Shown here piece by piece: positions 1 through 8,991 of a stretch of 64,000 nucleotides of DNA. The first letter of the stretch is position 1, and each line of letters begins with the position of its first letter. Where the stretch lies: NCBI RefSeq assembly GCF_002831585.1, contig NZ_CP025113.1, forward strand, positions 1,302,001-1,366,000, read 5' to 3'. Under the pieces are notes generated by a model that was given only the letters and a program-made list of their open reading frames with translations, searched no databases and was not told the origin of the DNA. The DNA is from Bradyrhizobium sp. SK17 (lineage in GTDB: Bacteria; Pseudomonadota; Alphaproteobacteria; Rhizobiales; Xanthobacteraceae). The position numbers and the translations under genes were made by a program.

Positions 1-600
1 GTGACGGCGACCTTGGAAGAGCGGTTGCCGCCATGGCTGAAGGGCCAGGGCCGCGGCTGGGTCACCGCCGAATACGGCATGCTGCCGCGCGCCACGCTGG
101 AACGCACCCGCCGCGAGGCCTCCGCCGGCAAGCAGGGCGGCCGCACGGTCGAGATCCAGCGGCTGATCGGCCGCTCGCTGCGCGCGGCGATCGATCTCGA
201 AGCGCTCGGCGAGCGCCAGATCACGGTCGATTGCGACGTCATCCAGGCCGATGGCGGCACCCGCACCGCCTCGATCACCGGCGCCTGGGTGGCGCTGGCC
301 GACTGCATCAACTGGATGAAGACCCGCAACATGCTGAAGGCCAACGTGTTGCGCGACAATGTGGCGGCGATCTCCTGCGGCATCTACCAGGGCACGCCGG
401 TGCTCGATCTCGACTATGCCGAGGATTCCGAGGCCGACACCGACGCCAATTTCGTCATGACCGGCGACGGCCGCATCATCGAGGTGCAGGGCACCGCCGA
501 GAAGACGCCGTTCTCGCAGGACGAATTGCTGGCGCTGATGGCGCTGGCGCGCAAAGGTGTCGCGCGTCTGGTCGACTTGCAAAAGATCGCGGTGGCGTAG
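1..600 (+). CDS. rph: Ribonuclease PH, 5' end cut by window start
   Basis: This is the phosphorolytic 3'-to-5' exoribonuclease that trims tRNA 3' ends and releases nucleoside diphosphates. The visible 199 residues show the family blocks [14 protein letters not shown], the RSLRAA helix, the [11 protein letters not shown] strand and the C-terminal [17 protein letters not shown] segment. The usual length is about 238 residues, so roughly the first 38 lie outside the window and the GTG at base 1 is an internal codon. The stop is 11 bp before the rdgB start and rdgB overlaps hemW, so the three probably form one operon. The product call is firm; only the start is missing. Confidence 0.95.
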   Translation: MTATLEERLPPWLKGQGRGWVTAEYGMLPRATLERTRREASAGKQGGRTVEIQRLIGRSLRAAIDLEALGERQITVDCDVIQADGGTRTASITGAWVALADCINWMKTRNMLKANVLRDNVAAISCGIYQGTPVLDLDYAEDSEADTDANFVMTGDGRIIEVQGTAEKTPFSQDELLALMALARKGVARLVDLQKIAVA

Positions 601-611
601 TCTGATTGGTC

Positions 612-1247
612 ATGCATCGCCGAATCACCGGAAGGCTCGTCATCGCCACCCATAATCCCGGCAAGCTTGCCGAGATGCGGGAACTGCTGGCGCCGCACGG
701 CGTCGAGGCGGTGTCGGCCGGCGAACTCGGCCTTGCCGAGCCCGAGGAGACCGGCGACAGTTTTCGCGCCAATGCGGCGATCAAGGCCATCGCCGCGGCG
801 AAGGCGACCGGCTTGCCGGCCTTCGCCGACGATTCTGGCCTTGTGGTCGACGCGCTCGACGGCGCCCCGGGAATCTACTCGGCGCGCTGGGCCGGCGAGA
901 GCAAGGACTTCATGGCGGCGATGACGCGGATCGAACGCCTGTTGCAGGAGCGCGGCGCCACAACATCCGAGCAGCGCAAGGCGCATTTCGTCTCGGCGCT
1001 GTGCGTGGCGTGGCCCGACGATCATCTCGAAGAGGTCGAGGCCCGTGTCGACGGAACGCTGGTCTGGCCGCCACGCGGCACCGCCGGCTTCGGCTATGAT
1101 CCGGCGTTTCTGCCTGACGGATACACGCGGACGTTCGGCGAGATGACCAGCATCGAGAAGCACGGCCTGCCGCCGCACGGGCTCGGCCTGTCGCATCGCG
1201 CCCGCGCCTTCGTGAAGCTCGCGGAGATCTGCCTTGAGCCACGCTGA
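612..1247 (+). CDS. rdgB: Non-canonical purine NTP pyrophosphatase (RdgB/HAM1)
   Basis: This enzyme hydrolyses dITP, ITP and XTP to monophosphates and so keeps deaminated purines out of DNA and RNA. The 211-residue product begins with the HAM1 signature ([11 protein letters not shown] near residues 11-21). It continues with [16 protein letters not shown] and a C-terminal FGYDPAFLP...SHRARAF block, all typical of the family. A TTG lies two codons upstream at 606, but the ATG at 612 fits the family length and is preferred. It sits between rph and hemW, and its last 14 bases overlap the hemW start, which suggests translational coupling. The rph-rdgB pairing is common in proteobacteria. Confidence 0.94.
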   Translation: MHRRITGRLVIATHNPGKLAEMRELLAPHGVEAVSAGELGLAEPEETGDSFRANAAIKAIAAAKATGLPAFADDSGLVVDALDGAPGIYSARWAGESKDFMAAMTRIERLLQERGATTSEQRKAHFVSALCVAWPDDHLEEVEARVDGTLVWPPRGTAGFGYDPAFLPDGYTRTFGEMTSIEKHGLPPHGLGLSHRARAFVKLAEICLEPR

Positions 1248-2391
1248 ACGAACAGCATTCGGCGTCTACGTGCACTGGCCGTTCTGCCTGTCGAAGTGCC
1301 CGTATTGCGATTTCAACAGCCATGTCCGGCATGCGCCGGTCGACGAAGATCGTTTCGTGCGCGCCTTCGCCCGCGAGATCGAGACCACCGCCGCGCGGGT
1401 GCCGGGACGCGAAGTCACATCGATCTTCCTCGGCGGCGGCACGCCCTCGCTGATGCAGCCGCAGACCGTTGGCGCCGTGCTCGATGCGATCGGCAAGCAC
1501 TGGTCGGTCGCACGCGACGTCGAGGTCACGCTGGAGGCCAATCCGACCAGCGTCGAGGCGACGCGCTTTCGTGGCTATCGCACCGCGGGCGTCAACCGCG
1601 TCTCGCTCGGCGTGCAGGCGCTCGACGATGCGTCACTGAAGGCATTGGGCCGCCTGCATACGGCGCGCGAGGCGCTCGACGCGGTCGCGATCGCGCGCTC
1701 GGCGTTCGATCGCTATTCATTCGACCTGATCTACGCCCGTCCAGACCAGACGCCGCTGATGTGGGCCGATGAATTGAAGCAGGCGATCTCGGAAGCCGCC
1801 GAGCATCTGTCGCTCTATCAGCTCACGATCGAGGAAGGCACGCCGTTCTTCGGACTGCACGCCGCCGGCAAATTGCAGACGCCGGACGAGGCGACGTCGC
1901 GCGCACTCTACGACGTCACGCAGGAGGTCTGCGCCCGCGAGGGCTTGCCGGCCTATGAGATCTCCAACCACGCCCGCCCCGGCGTGGAGTGCAAGCACAA
2001 TCTGGTCTACTGGCGCGGCGAGGAATATGCCGGCATCGGTCCCGGCGCGCATGGCAGGCTCGACATCGATGGCGTCAGGCATGCGACCGCGACCGAGCGG
2101 CGTCCCGAAGCCTGGCTGTTGAACGTCGAGGAACGCGGCCATGGCGTCGTCAGCGATGACGGCCTGAACAGCGAAGAGCGCGCCGACGAGTTCCTGCTGA
2201 TGGGACTGCGGCTGGTCGAGGGTATCGATCCGAAGCGCTATGCGCAGCTCTCCGGCCGCGCGCTCGATCCGCAGCGGATCACGCTGCTGCGTGAGGAGGG
2301 TGCGATCGCGGTCGATGCCGACGGCCGGCTGCGCGTGACCAAGTCGGGATTTCCGGTGCTCGACGCCGTGGTCGCGGATCTCGCGGCCTAA
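1234..2391 (+). CDS. hemW: HemW-like radical SAM protein
   Basis: This is a radical SAM protein of the HemN/HemW superfamily, 385 residues. The cluster motif CLSKCPYC (Cys18, Cys22, Cys25) is followed by DFN. The extra cysteine that true coproporphyrinogen dehydrogenases (HemN) carry right after the motif is absent, so HemW is the better name. HemW is regarded as a heme chaperone rather than a coproporphyrinogen oxidase. The FLGGGTPS motif for SAM binding is present. The start is TTG at 1234 inside the end of rdgB; no better start gives the full N-terminal VYVHWPFC block. Genes often place it beside rdgB, as here. Confidence 0.92.
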   Translation: MSHAERTAFGVYVHWPFCLSKCPYCDFNSHVRHAPVDEDRFVRAFAREIETTAARVPGREVTSIFLGGGTPSLMQPQTVGAVLDAIGKHWSVARDVEVTLEANPTSVEATRFRGYRTAGVNRVSLGVQALDDASLKALGRLHTAREALDAVAIARSAFDRYSFDLIYARPDQTPLMWADELKQAISEAAEHLSLYQLTIEEGTPFFGLHAAGKLQTPDEATSRALYDVTQEVCAREGLPAYEISNHARPGVECKHNLVYWRGEEYAGIGPGAHGRLDIDGVRHATATERRPEAWLLNVEERGHGVVSDDGLNSEERADEFLLMGLRLVEGIDPKRYAQLSGRALDPQRITLLREEGAIAVDADGRLRVTKSGFPVLDAVVADLAA

Positions 2392-2461
2392 ATATCGAAA
2401 ACAACCCCATGCAAAGCAGGGCGCCGGCGCTCGGCGAGGCAGCTCGACCGCCGGACGACGA

Positions 2462-3667
2462 TCAGGCCCCAAAGCTCTTCGGCGAGCCTGCTACCGGCGT
2501 GCCGCCGCCGGACGCCACCTTCATGACCGCAAGGCCGCGCTCATTGGTGCCGTCGGAGCGGAAGCGGAACAGACCATCGATGCCGGCAAAGCCGGAGGGA
2601 TTGGTCAGCGTCTCCGGCGCGAAACGTTGCGCGCCCTGGGTGCGCGCCAGCGCCGCCATCAGCGCCACCGCATCATAGGCCAGCGTCGAGGTGCGGACCG
2701 GTTCGCCGCCATATTTGGCGCGGTAGCGGCCGGCGAAGCTGCGGAAGCCGGAGGGATCCGGGGCCGCATAGAGGCCGCCCTGCAAGGCGGGGCTCGCAAA
2801 CACCCGCGGATTGTCCCACAGACCTGTGCCGAGCAGCTGGATGTTGCGCAGATTGGCGCCGGCCGCGGTCAGCGCGTCGGCCGTCGCGACCACCGAATCG
2901 CCATCGTCGGCAATCAACAGCGCGTCGGCCTGGCCAAGCGCCTGCGCCACCGTCCGCGCCGCGGCCGCGCGATCGGCGCCATATTTCTCGAAGGCGACGA
3001 CGCGGCCGTTCTTGCGCCCGGCCGCCTGCTTGAACGCGGCCTCGACCACGTTGCCATAGGCATTGTCGGGCACCATCGCGGCGAACGAGCGCTTGCCGAT
3101 GCTGGCGGAGTAATCGACGATCCGGTTGATGTCGGACTCCGGCAGGAAGCTCAGCAGATAGACGCCGTGGCCGGCCACGCTCGAATCGGTGGAGAACGCG
3201 ATCACCGAGGTTCCGCGTGGCCGCGCCAGTTGTGCAACGGGAGGCACCGAGGCAGCGAACAGCGGTCCCAGGATGATCTCCGCGCCCTCCGCCAAGGCCT
3301 GCTGGGCCCCCTGACCGGCGCCCTGCGGGCTGCCGCCATCGTCCTTGATCAGGAGCTGGATGTTCGGGTTCTGGAATTCCGCGAGCGCCATTTCCGCCGC
3401 GTTGCGCATCGACTGGGCGGCGAGCCCAGCATTGCCGGCGGCCGACAGCGGCAGGATCAGTCCGATCTTGACCTGCCCGGTGCCGACCGCCTGCGGTTGT
3501 TGCGGCGGGCCGGACGGACCAGCCTCGGGGTTACCGCTGGAAAATTGGCTCAGGCTCTGCTGGACGCCCGAACAGGCCGTCAGCAGCGGCGCGCCCAAAA
3601 GGAGGCCAAGCGCGGTCCGCCGGGTCGTGCCCGACGGCAGTGACGTGCGGTGATGCGGGCCTGCCAT
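2462..3667 (-). CDS. LpoA-like / periplasmic-binding-fold lipoprotein
   Basis: This is a 401-residue exported lipoprotein with a type I periplasmic binding fold like the Leu/Ile/Val-binding proteins. Such proteins are annotated as penicillin-binding protein activators (LpoA-like). The N-terminus has a TRRTALG patch, a hydrophobic stretch and a lipobox LLTAC, so Cys is probably lipidated. I start at the ATG at 3667, preceded by a purine-rich AAGAGAGA; a longer frame to 3742 would put 25 charged residues before the signal. It is divergent from rsmI and the YraN gene. In many proteobacteria LpoA (YraM), RsmI (YraL) and YraN are neighbours, which supports the call. Ligand and function here are inferred only. 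Confidence 0.8.
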   Translation of the reverse strand: MAGPHHRTSLPSGTTRRTALGLLLGAPLLTACSGVQQSLSQFSSGNPEAGPSGPPQQPQAVGTGQVKIGLILPLSAAGNAGLAAQSMRNAAEMALAEFQNPNIQLLIKDDGGSPQGAGQGAQQALAEGAEIILGPLFAASVPPVAQLARPRGTSVIAFSTDSSVAGHGVYLLSFLPESDINRIVDYSASIGKRSFAAMVPDNAYGNVVEAAFKQAAGRKNGRVVAFEKYGADRAAAARTVAQALGQADALLIADDGDSVVATADALTAAGANLRNIQLLGTGLWDNPRVFASPALQGGLYAAPDPSGFRSFAGRYRAKYGGEPVRTSTLAYDAVALMAALARTQGAQRFAPETLTNPSGFAGIDGLFRFRSDGTNERGLAVMKVASGGGTPVAGSPKSFGA

Positions 3668-3886
3668 CGTCTCTCTTCTCTTGGCCGACCGGGATCGGCC
3701 AGGACTCCATCCGGCTCGGATGAGGCGGGTGGATTCAGGCATATTGTCGGCGAATAGTTAACTAAAACAAAAGGATTATGTCCCTGCGGCGCCGTTGCCG
3801 CGGCTTCCATTTCTCGTGACCGGCAAGCCGTCCGCCGCCGCGATGCGGATGTGGCGCAAGGGCTGCCATCCCTTTAGATTGGCATT

Positions 3887-4855
3887 ATGCGCGCAAAAGC
3901 CAGTTCCCTCCACCATCCGGACGCCACGGCGGGCGCTGCGGCCAAGACTTTGGCCAAGACCTTTTCGATCGGCGGCCAGCAACTGGCCGCGCCAAGGGCT
4001 GCACCCGGGCTGCATCTGGTGGCGACCCCGATTGGAAATCTCGCCGACATCACCCTGCGCGCGCTGGAGACGCTGGCCGGCGTCGACGTCATCGCCTGCG
4101 AGGACACCAGGATCACCCGCCGGCTGACCGAGCGTTACGCGATCAGTGCCGAGCTCGCGCTCTATCACGAGCACAACGCCGCGCAAGCGCGGCCCAAGAT
4201 CCTGGAGCGGCTGGCACAGGGCGCCGCGATCGCGCTGGTGTCCGACGCCGGCACGCCGCTGATCTCCGATCCCGGCTTCAAGCTGGTACGCGAGGTCTGC
4301 GCCGCCGGGCATGCCGTCATTGCGGTGCCCGGGCCGTCATCGGTGCTGACCGCGCTATCGGTCGCGGCGCTGCCGACCGACCGGTTCTTCTTCGAGGGAT
4401 TCCTGCCGGCCAAGGAGCACGCGCGCCGCGCGCGGCTGAGCGAGCTCGCCCGGATCGATTCGACGCTCGTGATGTTCGAATCCGGCAATCGCGTGCAGGA
4501 CACGCTGCGCGACCTCGCCGCGATCATGGCCGGGCGTGATGCGGCAATCTGCCGCGAGCTGACCAAGCTGCACGAGGAGATCAAGCGCGCACCGGTCGCC
4601 GAGCTTGCAGCCGGCGCGGACGCGCTGGAGACCCGCGGCGAGTTCGTGCTGGTGATCGGGCCGCCGGCCGACGATGCCGGGGTGATGGACGAGAATTCGC
4701 TCGACGATCTGCTGCGCGCGCAACTCGCCCGCGGCAGCGTCAAGGATGCGGTCGCCCACGCGGTCGAGCTGTCGGGCCGGCCGCGCCGCGAGGTCTATGC
4801 GCGCGCGCTCGAGCTGGCGAAATCGACCGGGGACGGCGATGGCGAAGCCCGGTAG
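3887..4855 (+). CDS. rsmI: 16S rRNA (cytidine(1402)-2'-O)-methyltransferase
   Basis: This SAM-dependent enzyme 2'-O-methylates C1402 in the decoding centre of 16S rRNA. The 322-residue protein has the tetrapyrrole-methylase fold. The [15 protein letters not shown] block comes near residue 43, then ACEDTR, then the loop [14 protein letters not shown] and the [11 protein letters not shown] segment. It has an N-terminal extension of about 40 residues ahead of the conserved start, so the true start could be slightly downstream. Its last 17 bases overlap the YraN gene. Divergence from the LpoA-like gene and overlap with YraN match the yraL-yraM-yraN neighbourhood. Confidence 0.94.
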   Translation: MRAKASSLHHPDATAGAAAKTLAKTFSIGGQQLAAPRAAPGLHLVATPIGNLADITLRALETLAGVDVIACEDTRITRRLTERYAISAELALYHEHNAAQARPKILERLAQGAAIALVSDAGTPLISDPGFKLVREVCAAGHAVIAVPGPSSVLTALSVAALPTDRFFFEGFLPAKEHARRARLSELARIDSTLVMFESGNRVQDTLRDLAAIMAGRDAAICRELTKLHEEIKRAPVAELAAGADALETRGEFVLVIGPPADDAGVMDENSLDDLLRAQLARGSVKDAVAHAVELSGRPRREVYARALELAKSTGDGDGEAR

Positions 4856-5237
4856 TGCCAAGACTGACAGCGCCTCGCCGGAGCGCGTCGCCGCATTCCG
4901 CACCGGCATCTCGGCCGAAAGCCGCGCCGCGGCGCTTCTGATCGCCAAGGGCTATCGCATCCTGGCAAGGCGCTTCCGCACGCCCTATGGCGAGATCGAC
5001 CTCGTCGCACGCAAGCGCAATCTCGTCGCCTTCGTCGAGGTCAAGGCCCGTGCCAGCCTCGATGAAGCCGCCTATGCCGTGACGCCGCGCCAGCAGCAGC
5101 GCATCGTCAATGCCGCCCAGGCCTGGCTGATGGCGCATCCCGAACATGCCGAATTTGATCTCAGATTCGACGCCGTGCTGATTGCGCCGAAGAGCCTGCC
5201 GCGCCATCTGTTAGCGGCATTCGACGCAAGCCCTTGA
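4839..5237 (+). CDS. YraN/UPF0102 family endonuclease-like protein
   Basis: This is a 132-residue protein of the UPF0102 (YraN) family, which has a restriction-endonuclease-like fold. The motif series [22 protein letters not shown], then VAFVEVKAR, shows the acidic and lysine residues of the PD-(D/E)xK core: E and D in GEIDLV, and the E-x-K of VEVKAR. The cellular role is not established. The ATG at 4839 is chosen because it overlaps the end of rsmI by 17 bp and gives the normal family length; the longer frame upstream is a shadow of rsmI. Downstream gshB follows after 30 bp, so the three may be co-transcribed. Confidence 0.88.
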   Translation: MAKPGSAKTDSASPERVAAFRTGISAESRAAALLIAKGYRILARRFRTPYGEIDLVARKRNLVAFVEVKARASLDEAAYAVTPRQQQRIVNAAQAWLMAHPEHAEFDLRFDAVLIAPKSLPRHLLAAFDASP

Positions 5238-5267
5238 AGCTACCCTCAGACCTCGCGGGACACACCT

Positions 5268-6215
5268 ATGAAATTGAAGATCGCCGTCCAGATGGATCCT
5301 ATCGCGCGCATCAACATCCGCGGCGATTCCACCTTTGCGCTGCTGCTCGAGGCGCAGAAGCGCGGCCACGGCATCTCCTACTACACGCCCGACAAGCTGT
5401 CGCTGCGCGGCGAGGAGCTGGTGGCGCCGGTGCAGCCGCTCACCGTGCGCGACGAGGTCGGCAATCATTTCACGCTCGGTGAAGCAAAGCGCGAGGCGCT
5501 GAACGGCTTCGACGTCGTGCTGCTGCGGCAGGATCCGCCATTCGATCTCGCCTACATCACTTCGACGCACTTTCTGGAGCGCATCCATCCAAACACCCTT
5601 GTCGTCAACAACCCGGCCAGCGTGCGCAACGCGCCGGAAAAGCTGTTCGTGATGAACTTCCCGCAGCTGATGCCGCCGACCCTGATCTCGCGCGACCTCG
5701 ACGAGATCAACGCCTTCCGCGACCAGCACGGCGCGGTCGTCATGAAGCCGTTGCACGGCCATGGCGGCGCCGCGGTGTTCCGCGTGATGCCGCAGGACAT
5801 GAACTTCGGCTCGCTGTTCGACATGTTCTCGGTCACCTTCAAGGAGCCCTGGGTGATCCAGCGCTTCCTCCCCGAGGTGAAGCATGGCGACAAGCGCATC
5901 ATCCTGGTCGACGGCGAGTTCGCCGGCGCCGTCAACCGCGTGCCGGCGGCGGATGACCTGCGCTCCAACATGGTGCGCGGTGGCGCGGCCAAGGCGACCG
6001 AGCTGTCGGATCGCGAGCGAGAAATCTGCGCGACGCTCGGACCGGCGCTGCGCGAGCGTGGCCTGCTGTTCGTCGGCATCGACGTGATCGACGGCAATCT
6101 GACCGAGATCAACGTCACCTCGCCGACCGGCATCCGCGCCATTCAACGGCTCAATGGCCCCGACGTCGCAGCGATGATCTGGGATACCATCGAGAAGAAG
6201 CGCGCCGCCAAATAA
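5268..6215 (+). CDS. gshB: Glutathione synthase
   Basis: This is the ATP-grasp enzyme joining gamma-glutamylcysteine and glycine, the second step of glutathione synthesis in the cytoplasm. The 315-residue length is normal. The sequence opens with [22 protein letters not shown], contains [20 protein letters not shown], the ATP-grasp loop [12 protein letters not shown], and ends with the metal-binding [12 protein letters not shown] block. The start ATG at 5268 has upstream GGGACAC rather than a strong ribosome binding site. It lies 30 bp after the YraN gene on the same strand. All expected motifs are intact. Confidence 0.96.
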   Translation: MKLKIAVQMDPIARINIRGDSTFALLLEAQKRGHGISYYTPDKLSLRGEELVAPVQPLTVRDEVGNHFTLGEAKREALNGFDVVLLRQDPPFDLAYITSTHFLERIHPNTLVVNNPASVRNAPEKLFVMNFPQLMPPTLISRDLDEINAFRDQHGAVVMKPLHGHGGAAVFRVMPQDMNFGSLFDMFSVTFKEPWVIQRFLPEVKHGDKRIILVDGEFAGAVNRVPAADDLRSNMVRGGAAKATELSDREREICATLGPALRERGLLFVGIDVIDGNLTEINVTSPTGIRAIQRLNGPDVAAMIWDTIEKKRAAK

Positions 6216-6403
6216 CAGCTCTGTTGTGCGCCGCACATGCCGGTTGAAATCCACCTAGATTTCAACCGCGCATTCGTTCGCCTTATTCTACTTGCCAGCT
6301 TGCGCCGGCGAGCGCAGCATCCTGTTGCCTGCGTCAGGTCAAGCGGCGGGCCAACGCGGGCGACAACGCGACAATCTCATAAAAATTGTGGAGGAAGAAC
6401 GTT

Positions 6404-7375
6404 ATGACGCTCAATGTCTCACGACGATCCTTGCTCGCGCTCGGCGCCGGTCTCGGCGCCAGCACACTCCTCGGCGGCACCGCGCAGGCGCGTGCGCCGA
6501 AGCTCGGCACACAGACTCCCTATTGGCACCGTTTCGTGCTCGGCGACGCCGAAGTGACCGTCGTCTCCGACGGCCCGCTTCCGCTCGGCGATCCCTCCGG
6601 CACCTTCACCGGCGTGCCGAAGGAAGAGGTGAAGAAGATGCTGTCCGACAACTTCCTCTCGCCCGACAATGTCGTGCTCGAGCAGAACTCGCCGATCGTC
6701 AACATGGGCGACAGGCTGATCCTGTTCGACACCGGCATGGGCACCTCGCAGGCGTTCGGCCCGACCACCGGGCGGCAGCAGAAGAGCATGAAGGAAGCCG
6801 GCATCAAGCCGGAGGACATCGACGCCGTCGTGCTGTCGCACGCGCATATCGACCACATCGGTGGCATCGTCGATGCCGACAACAAGCCGCTGTTCCCGAA
6901 TGCGCAGTACTACATCGCGCAGAGCGATCTCGATTTCTGGACCGACGAAGGCAAGATGGGCAGTCCGTTGAAGGACTTTGTCGTGCACGCCCGCAAGAAC
7001 CTGCTGCCGGTGCGCGACCGCATCGTGTTCTTCAAGGATGGCCAGGAATTCCTGCCCGGTGTGCAGGCGATCGCGGCGCCCGGCCACACCGTGGGCCACA
7101 CCATCTTCATGGTGAGCTCGGGCGGCAAATCCTTCGCCTTCCTCGGCGACCTGTCGCATCACGCGGTGCTTCTGCTGGAGCGGCCGCGGATGGAGTTCTC
7201 CTACGACACCGATCCGAAGCAGGCGGCGGCCTCGCGGGTCAAGCTGCTGGAGACGCTGGCCGTGAACAGGACGCCTGTCATGTCCTATCACTTCGCCTGG
7301 CCGGGCTACGGCCACGTCGCCAAGGCCGGCGAGGGCTACCACTATTATCCCGAGCCGATGCAGATGACGCTGTGA
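6404..7375 (+). CDS. Tat-exported metallo-beta-lactamase-fold hydrolase
   Basis: This is a 323-residue metallo-beta-lactamase superfamily protein. The N-terminus has a twin-arginine pattern (SRRSLLALG, Arg7-Arg8) and a hydrophobic stretch ending near AQA, so export by the Tat pathway is likely. The zinc motif HAHIDH is at residues 146-151, and later blocks GHTVGHT and LGDLSHH supply further ligands. The substrate cannot be told; the family includes lactonases and other hydrolases. The ATG at 6404 has GAGGAAG about 7 bp upstream, which decides it over an in-frame ATG at 6386. It appears to be a single gene and is followed by a long perfect hairpin. Confidence 0.85.
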   Translation: MTLNVSRRSLLALGAGLGASTLLGGTAQARAPKLGTQTPYWHRFVLGDAEVTVVSDGPLPLGDPSGTFTGVPKEEVKKMLSDNFLSPDNVVLEQNSPIVNMGDRLILFDTGMGTSQAFGPTTGRQQKSMKEAGIKPEDIDAVVLSHAHIDHIGGIVDADNKPLFPNAQYYIAQSDLDFWTDEGKMGSPLKDFVVHARKNLLPVRDRIVFFKDGQEFLPGVQAIAAPGHTVGHTIFMVSSGGKSFAFLGDLSHHAVLLLERPRMEFSYDTDPKQAAASRVKLLETLAVNRTPVMSYHFAWPGYGHVAKAGEGYHYYPEPMQMTL

Positions 7376-7674
7376 CGTCCTGACGACGACGAGGCATTCG
7401 GGAGCGGCTGCTGCTCCCGAATGCACGATCGGGCCATGCACGCCAAAGCGCGCTGAGTTTTGGTTGCATCGGTTGGGCGCGGTCTCGGTCCACCTCTCGC
7501 CGGCGGGGAGCGGTCGGTGCGATGTGCCCGGTGAGGGCTCTTGCTCTCTCGATAGACCGGAACCCCTCACCCGATTTGCTGCGCAAATCGACCTCTCCCA
7601 AGGGAGAGGTGAACTTTCGACGCCGTTCCATCTCAACCTGATCTTGCGCAATGCATGACGCGGCGAGACGGCGT
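7376..7674. repeat. Gene-free stretch with hairpin and palindromic repeat (family E)
   Basis: No gene is seen here. After the terminator-like hairpin at 7395-7423 the stretch holds a dispersed-repeat-like element at about 7491-7612. It contains two tight palindromes: CGATTTG-CTGCG-CAAATCG at 7572-7590, and ACCTCTCCC-AA-GGGAGAGGT at 7591-7610. The latter's complement is echoed by CACCTCTCG at 7491. Such CCTCACCC/CCTCTCCC blocks are a known style of intergenic repeat in rhizobia. Confidence 0.6.
7395..7423 (+). terminator. Hairpin after the metallo-hydrolase gene
   Basis: CATTCGGGAGC (7395-7405) and GCTCCCGAATG (7413-7423) form a perfect 11-bp stem with a 7-nt loop, 18 bp after the stop codon. 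No T-run follows, so it may act as an mRNA 3' stabiliser or a Rho-assisted terminator rather than a classic intrinsic one. Confidence 0.6.
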
Positions 7675-8963
7675 CTATTCGGCCGGCGCGAGGCGCCGGC
7701 TGGCTCCACTGACCGCCCCCGTTCGCGCACCGATCCGCGCCCGACGCTTGCGCCACCAGATCACCACGCCGGTCACCGACAGGGCCGCGACCACCAGACC
7801 CATCAGGGAAATCAGGATGCGCCCGGGCAGGCCGGCGATGCGACCGGAATGCAGGGGAACTGCATCTGCACGAAGACGTCGGCCGCGGTGCCGACCCACG
7901 GCAGCCGCTCGCCCAGCGGACGGCCGTCTTCACTGTCGTAATAGAGCTGCGCCGGACCGACGCCGGCGGCGCCGTGTTCACCACCGGGCTCGAAGAATGC
8001 GACCGCATAGACGCCATGGGCCGGACCATAGTTGATCGAACCGATCGGCGTCGTCCAGCCGCGCGCCTTGCCCTCGGCCGCGGCCCGCGCTGCGATATCC
8101 GGATAGGTCATCCTCGGCTCGATCGGATCGTCGAGATGGCGGTACGGTCGCTGCTCGTACGGGGTCGGCGTGTAGTTGGACACCGTCTTCATCAGCGGCG
8201 AGAACACCTCGAAATAAAGGTTGAGCGAGAAGGCGGTGAACGCGATCACGAACAGCAGGGCCCAGGTCCACAGGCTGAAGGCGCGATGGATATCGAAATT
8301 GACCCGATAGGCGCTGCCCGACATCTTGATCTTCCAGGCCGGCGCCCAGCGGGTCCAGAAGCCCTTGCGCGCGGCGGCCGGTAGCGCCGACGCCGGCTCG
8401 GCCCTGGCGCGGCGCCGCGATGGCAAGGTCAGGTAGAAGCCGACGAAGCAATCGATCGTCCAGATCACGGCGATGATGCCGAGGAACCGCATTCCCCAGC
8501 GATCGCTGCCCCAGAATTCGGGAATGTGCATCGTGTAGTGCAGCTTGTAGAGAAACGAGACGAAGTTTTCCCGGCTCACCGGCCAGACCGCGCCCCAATA
8601 GCGGCGACCGAGCTCGGCGCCGGTGTTCGGATCGAGGAAGATCTGATTGTAGTCGAGCGTGTAGCGCTTGCCGGTCTGCGGATCGATCCGCGGCAGCACG
8701 AAGAACCACAGCGATTCGCCCTTCTCCGGGGTCATGAACATGTGGACCACGCGGGCACGGTGATCGCGCTGCTCGATCAGCTTGACCAGCTCCACCGACG
8801 GAATCGCAGGTCCTGCGCTGGTCACCTCGAACAGCTTCTTGTTGAGGATGTCGTCGATCTCGTGATCCCACGAGATGATGGCGCCGGTGACGCCGGAGAA
8901 GAACAGGAACGCCGCGGTGAGCAGTCCCGCCCAGCGATGCAGTCGTCCAAGGATCGGTCTCAT
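7675..8963 (-). pseudogene. PepSY-associated membrane protein, frameshifted as sequenced
   Basis: This is a PepSY-associated transmembrane protein, of the kind often encoded next to siderophore receptors and thought to act in iron reduction or release at the inner membrane. It has an N-terminal membrane segment (AGLLTAAFLFFSGVTGAIISW), a large periplasmic part, further membrane helices, and a final helix ending in IWWRKRRAR. The frame breaks at 7854-7857. The first frame reads FVQMQFPC and runs to an early stop at 7812; the next frame continues with the expected PLHSGRIAGLPG and last helix. Adding one C to the coding-strand run of four restores a 429-residue protein. This may be a real mutation or a homopolymer assembly error. 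It lies 28 bp after the TonB receptor gene. Confidence 0.82.
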
Positions 8964-8991
8964 GGGGATCTCGGCATGTTGTGCGGACCCC

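Noticed and set aside
6419..8029. 536-residue open frame opposite the metallo-hydrolase
   Set aside because: Runs across the hydrolase, a repeat and the end of the PepSY gene; no family motif and no coding-like pattern.
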